A stretch of 58,526 nucleotides of DNA. Origin: Algoriphagus sp. AGSA1 (GTDB taxonomy: Bacteria; Bacteroidota; Bacteroidia; Cytophagales; Cyclobacteriaceae). The DNA lies in contig NZ_JAJUWR010000033.1 of assembly GCF_021390545.1 (NCBI RefSeq), positions 1-58,526 of the forward strand. The letters are read 5' to 3'. This document shows, piece by piece, positions 53,580-58,526 of this stretch (positions are counted from its first letter, which is position 1; each line of letters starts with the position of its first letter). A program made the position numbers and the translations under genes. The notes under the pieces are model-generated. The model made no database searches and was not told the origin of the DNA. It saw nothing but the letters and a program-made list of their open reading frames with translations.

Positions 53580-56500
53580 TTAGAAGTTAACTGTAAGCCC
53601 AGCTGAAATTGCCTTTAACATAGGATAGTTGTATCCATCCCCGCTTGATCCTCCGCTTAGATCCCGGTCAGATCCATAAATACTGGTCACATCGGTATCC
53701 TTTGTCCACTTGTACAAGGATGACCAGGTCCAGAGGTTTTCTGCAGAAAGGTAAATCTTCACGTCATTTGCATGGATCTTGGAACTCAGGCGCCGTGGCA
53801 AGGTATATCCCACTTGGACGTTTCGAAGACGGATATAAGCAACATTCTGCAAAAATCTATCGTTAGGCATATTCAACGCCCTCCCTGTTCCCTGAGCGAT
53901 ATAACCGACAAGTCTAGGTAAGTATGCATCGAAATTCCCAAGTTCCTCCCGGAACATATTGTCCTCATGCCAGCTAGGGTACTGATTGTATGGACGGTTA
54001 TATTGTCCCCAGAATCTAGCTTCGGCCGATGGATACCAGTCCTGTTGTAGGACACCCTGGAAGAAAGCACTGAGAAAAAACCCGTTCCACTCGGCATTTA
54101 AGTTCACCCCATAGGAGTAGCGTGGTTCTGAGTTACCTATGATTGATTTATCCCCGGAATCACCTACCCGATTCGATCCATGATGGATTATGTCATCCCC
54201 ATCCAGGTTTTTGAATTTCAAATCACCTACATAGTTTTTCCGGGTATTAGTATTTGGGATATTTGCCTGAGAGGGAGAATTCAGTATCTCCTCTTCCGAA
54301 CGGAACAAGCCCTCTACCTGGTACCCCCAGATTTCCCCTATTCTTTGACCTTCGTAGTAATCTGTGAGGTTTTTGTCAGGATTATTATATTTGGTGATAT
54401 AGGCTTTGTAATCAGACATGGTTAATCTGATGCTGTAATTGAATGGCTTCTCTGCCAGTATGAAGTCATCATTCCAGGTCACCGTAGCTTCCCAACCTGT
54501 GGTCTCCAGATCCGCATAGTTCCCTTTTGGTACAGTGGTTCCGTAAATCGCAGGCAGGGTAGGGCCTACTGTAAACATATCCGTAGTCCATCGTCGGTAC
54601 CAGTCTGCAGTAAATTGCAGCTTATTGTTTACACTGGCAAAATCCAGTCCTATGTCTCCCGTGGTAGAGGTTTCCCAGGTGAGTCCCTGAGGCACTACGC
54701 CAGGCATCCTAGTCGCTTGTGGGCGTTGCCCATCGATAATTCTTCCCATCTGGGAAATGGAGAAATTCTCTGTGAAGGAGTAAGGGTTGATGTTACCATT
54801 ACCTAAAGAGCCATAAGAAGCCCGGATTTTAAGACTGGTTAAAAAACTAGGTTTGACTTTCCAAAACTGCTCTTCAGACACTGCCCAACCTACAGAAGCT
54901 GAAGGGAAGAATGCCCACTGCTGGTCTGTAGGGAATTTGGAAGATCCATCATATCGTCCGTTAACTTCCAACAGGTAACGGCCCATGTAATCATAGTTTA
55001 CCCGGAAAAAAGTACCGGCAATTGCCCATTTTTGATGGCCCCCATTGGTTACTATGCTTTGTCCCAACGCCAGGTTGAGGTCATCTGCATCTGGGAACAC
55101 AATCCCGTTTCTTCTGGTAGTCAGGTTTTTATAAAGTGAAGTCTCGTAATTGAAGCCGACCAACAAACCTAGATTATGGGCGTTCTCAAAGGTGTTCAGG
55201 TAATTGGCATACAGGTTAGTGGCATAGTACTGCGTGGTATTTCTGCGATCTTGAAGATCGTTGGTATTTGTACCTGTGTATCCAGTCACTCCTTCATACC
55301 TGCTGTAGGGCACCTGCACCCGTTTTTGAAAGTAGCTGTTGTCATTAGTCTGGAAGGTAAAGTTTCCGTTCAGTGTTACCTTCTTATCAAATAGCTCAGC
55401 TTTTGCCGCCAGACGGTTTTTCAGGAATCGCTGCACTTGATCCACAGCATTTCTTCCAATGTAATAATCCCCTACGGTATAGGCAGCAGGGAAGGACAAT
55501 GAACCGTCAGGATTAAATAATGGCGCAAGCGGGTGACCCTCATCTGCCATGTTTCTCCATATACCACTGCCCTCACCCACGTTTAGAGGCTGATGATAAG
55601 ACATGTGGGAGTAATCTGTATTGTTTTCCACTTGCAACCATGGGGTAAGCTGGATGGTACCTTTTGCCCGGAAATTATACATGGCGTAGGTATCTGAATT
55701 ATAACGGAATAGTCCATCCTGACCATTGTAGCGGCCACTTACATAATAGGTTGCTTTTTTATCTCCACCGGTCAAGGCTAGGTTATGATCCTGGGCAAAG
55801 AAGTTATCCTTATACAACTCCCTATACCAGTCCGTACTATAATAGTATTCGTATTCGCCAGTAGATGGATTTACCTCCACTCTTGGCAGAGAAGGGTCTT
55901 CCCATCTTCTTTTGATCTCCGCCAGGTAAGCAGGCGAGAATGGCAAAGTTTTATTGATGGCAGTGGGGGTATTTCCATTGTCATTCCAGTTAGACCAAGC
56001 ATCGCTGAATCCCTTGGCCCAAGGATAAGATTCTGTAATGTTATCAGGAATTGTGGTGGGTGATTTAGACGAAAAGTTCGCTGAATAGGTCACTGAGGTT
56101 TTTCCTTCTGTAGCTGATTTGGTCGTAATCAAGACAACCCCAAATGCCGCTCTGGCACCGTAAATGGAAGCAGAAGCCGCATCTTTCAACACTGTCACAC
56201 TGGCAATATCATTGGGGTTAAGCATCCTTGGATCACCCTCTACCCCGTCAATCAAGACCAAGGCACTTCCCTGCTGCCCAATTGAGGTGGTACCACGTAC
56301 GTTAAAGGAAGGGGACTGGGTAGGTTTCCCATCCAGCATTCTGATGTTCAGGTTAGGAATAGCTCCTACCAAACCCTGAGCAATATTTGAGATAGGCCTA
56401 TTTTCAAATACTTCAGATTCGACCTGATCCACGGCCCCGGTAAGGTTAGCCTTCCGTTGCTGACCGTAACCTACCACTACGACTTCATCGAGGCTGTTCT

Positions 56501-57122
56501 CGCTTTGAGCCATAGCCACATCCAATACCGAGGAGGAACCCACGGTAAGTTCCTGTGTTTGATAGCCTATAAATGAAAAGAGCAAAACCTGGCCTGGGGC
56601 GGCATCCAACGTATATATCCCATCCAGATCTGTGACAGTACCCGTAGTAGTACCCTTCACTAAAACCGAGACTCCCGGCATAGGTTCACCCAATTCGTCC
56701 CTTACTACCCCGGTAATTTTCTCAAAGCTTAGCTCCTTTGTGATCAGCTTTTCCTGCTCATCTTTTTGAATAATCACACTAATTGTGTTATTCACCTGCT
56801 TAAACCGCAAATTGGTCTGCTTAGCAACAGTGTACAGGTGCTGTTCTACTGTACTTCCTGATTTGAGGTAGTGTATTTCCCCTGCAGCGTTTAGAGCTTC
56901 CTCCGTGTAGAAAAATTTAAAATCCGAATTTTTCTCTATCGCTTTAAAAAACTTAAGCAAGGATTTTGGCTGACCCTCCAGAACTACGGTCACTTCATCA
57001 ATTCCCTTGATTTGGGCTTTGGAAGAATTGGCGAAAAGAGGACTTACAGTAAGGCATAGCATTGCAATTCCCCTGGCCAATAGTTTGATAGACATTGCTA
57101 TAAACGGTAATATTTTTTGCAT
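53580..57122 (-). CDS. SusC/RagA TonB-linked receptor with STN domain
   Basis: About 1180 residues from the ATG at 57122 (MQKILPF), chosen because the signal peptide then starts at its natural place. An STN domain (about 50-105, LKFFKAIEKNSDFKFFYTEE) precedes a CarboxypepD_reg domain (about 130-210), the SusC signature DEVVVVGYGQQRKANLTGAV, the plug and the barrel, ending ISAGLTVNF. The STN domain is the hallmark of receptors that signal to a FecR anti-sigma factor, whose gene lies immediately upstream. It imports an oligosaccharide or other nutrient via TonB. Confidence 0.95.
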   Translation of the reverse strand: MQKILPFIAMSIKLLARGIAMLCLTVSPLFANSSKAQIKGIDEVTVVLEGQPKSLLKFFKAIEKNSDFKFFYTEEALNAAGEIHYLKSGSTVEQHLYTVAKQTNLRFKQVNNTISVIIQKDEQEKLITKELSFEKITGVVRDELGEPMPGVSVLVKGTTTGTVTDLDGIYTLDAAPGQVLLFSFIGYQTQELTVGSSSVLDVAMAQSENSLDEVVVVGYGQQRKANLTGAVDQVESEVFENRPISNIAQGLVGAIPNLNIRMLDGKPTQSPSFNVRGTTSIGQQGSALVLIDGVEGDPRMLNPNDIASVTVLKDAASASIYGARAAFGVVLITTKSATEGKTSVTYSANFSSKSPTTIPDNITESYPWAKGFSDAWSNWNDNGNTPTAINKTLPFSPAYLAEIKRRWEDPSLPRVEVNPSTGEYEYYYSTDWYRELYKDNFFAQDHNLALTGGDKKATYYVSGRYNGQDGLFRYNSDTYAMYNFRAKGTIQLTPWLQVENNTDYSHMSYHQPLNVGEGSGIWRNMADEGHPLAPLFNPDGSLSFPAAYTVGDYYIGRNAVDQVQRFLKNRLAAKAELFDKKVTLNGNFTFQTNDNSYFQKRVQVPYSRYEGVTGYTGTNTNDLQDRRNTTQYYATNLYANYLNTFENAHNLGLLVGFNYETSLYKNLTTRRNGIVFPDADDLNLALGQSIVTNGGHQKWAIAGTFFRVNYDYMGRYLLEVNGRYDGSSKFPTDQQWAFFPSASVGWAVSEEQFWKVKPSFLTSLKIRASYGSLGNGNINPYSFTENFSISQMGRIIDGQRPQATRMPGVVPQGLTWETSTTGDIGLDFASVNNKLQFTADWYRRWTTDMFTVGPTLPAIYGTTVPKGNYADLETTGWEATVTWNDDFILAEKPFNYSIRLTMSDYKAYITKYNNPDKNLTDYYEGQRIGEIWGYQVEGLFRSEEEILNSPSQANIPNTNTRKNYVGDLKFKNLDGDDIIHHGSNRVGDSGDKSIIGNSEPRYSYGVNLNAEWNGFFLSAFFQGVLQQDWYPSAEARFWGQYNRPYNQYPSWHEDNMFREELGNFDAYLPRLVGYIAQGTGRALNMPNDRFLQNVAYIRLRNVQVGYTLPRRLSSKIHANDVKIYLSAENLWTWSSLYKWTKDTDVTSIYGSDRDLSGGSSGDGYNYPMLKAISAGLTVNF

Positions 57123-57269
57123 AATTTTGACTTGAAAGTTTGAAACATCGTTTCCCCTGATTTCAGACTGCAAACTGATAGATACAGGGGGAGCATAATT
57201 TGTTTTGAATCCGCAGGGGCGTATTGGTAGTACGTCCCTGTTTTTGTCTCCATATCTATTTCATAGGCA

Positions 57270-58283
57270 TTAGTTAAAATTTAGAGTTATCATCTTATCA
57301 TCCATTACAAATTCAAATTGCAGGGTTTGACTCATCACGGTCAACACATTTCTGAGTGATTCCTGATTATCAAAAACCCCGGAAGCACTTAGATCCTTTG
57401 GTTTTCCATTTACTTTTATAGCCACTCCATACCATCGTTCCAGCACCTTTACCATCTCCTCCAGATTAGCTTCATCAAACTTCAGTATCCCTTCGATCCA
57501 GAGAATCCTGTCTGCTGCGCTCACTTTATATTTTTCCATCCGCGGAATATCCGGAGAAAGCAAAGACTCCTCCCCCGGGCTCAACTCTAGGTAGTCATCC
57601 CTACCATCCTGGTTTAGTTTCACCTTACCCGTAAGTAAGGTCACCGCTACCTTTTCCTCTTCCATGAAAGTGGAGATATTAAAAGATGTTCCCAGTGCCG
57701 TGGTGACAATTCCTTCGGCTTCAACCCGAAAGGGATATCCAGGGTCTTTGGTCACCTCAAAATATGCCTCCCCCTCCAATTGGATATATCGGTTGGTTTT
57801 AAAATTTTCAGGATAAGTAATGCTACTTTGGGAATTGAGATAAACCACCGAGCCATCTTCCAGAGTGACTTTGGTTTTCTCTCCTTTGCGGTTTGAATTG
57901 GTTATAAAAGACTCATGAAGTTCCTGTCCAGGAGTTTGATTGGTCTCTTGGTTGTTCTGGACAAAAAATAGAGTGGTAAGCCCCATCAGCAAAAATACTA
58001 CGGCCGCCCTGAGCCAATTAAGCCTAAGCACTTTCCTGATTGGAGTACGCTTATGTAGGACAGACTTTGGATAACTGTCCTTCTTCAAGTTTATTTTTTC
58101 CCAGAGTTCAGTAGTTTCAGAGTCAGGTTCTCCCTCTTTGATTTGATCAGACCAAAGTTGGATTATTTCCGCAGACAGAAGCTCCTCTGCCTCCCTACTT
58201 CCCAGAAAGTTTAGAAAGTCCTGTGCCTCTGCTTGGGTAAGATTCCCATCATAAAACTCCTTACGTATATTATAAAAATCCAT
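57270..58283 (-). CDS. FecR-family anti-sigma factor
   Basis: A 337-residue inner-membrane protein. An N-terminal cytoplasmic anti-sigma region (YNIRKEFYDGNLTQAEAQDFLNF) leads to one helix (about 92-110, WLRAAVVFLLMGLTTLFFV). The periplasmic FecR domain has GEKTKVTLEDGSVVYLNSQS and GEAYFEVTKDP, and the C-terminal segment (LKFDEANLEEMVKVLERWYGV) is the DUF4974/secretin-like domain. It relays SusC STN signals to an ECF sigma factor, whose gene should lie to the right beyond the window. It begins the fecR-susC-susD-EEP series. Confidence 0.95.
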   Translation of the reverse strand: MDFYNIRKEFYDGNLTQAEAQDFLNFLGSREAEELLSAEIIQLWSDQIKEGEPDSETTELWEKINLKKDSYPKSVLHKRTPIRKVLRLNWLRAAVVFLLMGLTTLFFVQNNQETNQTPGQELHESFITNSNRKGEKTKVTLEDGSVVYLNSQSSITYPENFKTNRYIQLEGEAYFEVTKDPGYPFRVEAEGIVTTALGTSFNISTFMEEEKVAVTLLTGKVKLNQDGRDDYLELSPGEESLLSPDIPRMEKYKVSAADRILWIEGILKFDEANLEEMVKVLERWYGVAIKVNGKPKDLSASGVFDNQESLRNVLTVMSQTLQFEFVMDDKMITLNFN

Positions 58284-58526
58284 TCTCGGCTAGTTACAAC
58301 TCTATATAGCCTTAGACCCAAAAAACTACTCATGAGAAAGGATAAAAAATTTGGAATATAATTGTTAAGCACAATTAAAATCCTTAACAATCATTTAACA
58401 GTAAAATCGAAAACTGAATTACAAGCAATAATCATATTTTACCCCCCTCTTATCAGCCAATTCACTTAAAGTCATTCCTTATCTAGCCTATGCTGAAAAA
58501 CGCCAGTAATAGATCAAAAGCTATCA
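58284..58526. other. Right-edge intergenic region
   Basis: AT-rich sequence upstream of fecR with no visible gene. It probably holds the spacer between the sigma-factor gene outside the window and fecR. Confidence 0.5.

Overview
The window looks like chromosomal DNA of a Bacteroidota bacterium, most likely from the Cyclobacteriaceae (Algoriphagus-like). The grounds are two large proteins with type IX secretion (T9SS) sorting tails, a FecR/SusC(STN)/SusD locus, an Oar-like TonB-dependent receptor, Bacteroidota-style -7 boxes (TAnnTTTG) and moderate-to-low GC. No phage, CRISPR or complete insertion sequence is visible. The only transposase-like gene is a REP-associated tyrosine transposase (RAYT).

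Layout. (1) 315-6866: a 2183-residue modular T9SS surface protein, followed by a cluster of six short palindromes. (2) 7121-11491: a 1456-residue AsmA/TamB-like protein on the minus strand. (3) 11572-12392: two tRNA-like genes with GTC in the anticodon position, a Leu-type D arm and a 54-56 nt variable region, each followed by its own terminator. I consider this the most unusual item in the window. (4) 12708-20308: rluD; a frameshifted, truncated ACC-deaminase-like copy; an AT-rich island with two small secreted paralogues and an HExxH lipoprotein; an intact ACC-deaminase-like gene; a RAYT set among its REP hairpins; an acidic TPR-like protein; and an AlbA_2/Schlafen-type protein. (5) 20475-30758: uvrB, a DUF4105 membrane protein, a second T9SS protein, a GntP permease, a RidA-family protein, a maleylpyruvate-isomerase/DinB-like protein and an MltF-like lytic transglycosylase. 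(6) 30891-36383: a tightly packed RND efflux operon (adaptor, pump, TolC). (7) 36492-47174: an alpha/beta hydrolase, a DUF481 outer-membrane protein, an Oar-like receptor, a YhhN protein, an MBOAT acyltransferase with an SGNH-like partner, and a purple-acid-phosphatase-like enzyme. (8) 47729-50475: a remnant of an epoxide-hydrolase-like gene, then a BlaI/BlaR1-like pair with an excellent dyad operator and an unusual lipocalin-like C-terminal domain. (9) 50897-58283: a fecR-susC-susD locus with a secreted endonuclease/exonuclease/phosphatase (EEP) enzyme, all on the minus strand.

How the parts work together. Most genes are envelope functions: surface display, outer-membrane import, efflux, peptidoglycan turnover and acylation of an exported polymer. 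The FecR/SusC locus is a trans-envelope signalling and uptake system whose sigma factor should lie just beyond the right edge. The BlaI/BlaR1-like pair probably controls its own operon. The 13.8-19.7 kb region is the most plastic part, with a broken gene, an AT-rich insert and REP/RAYT activity. All assignments come from reading the sequence; no database search was run.
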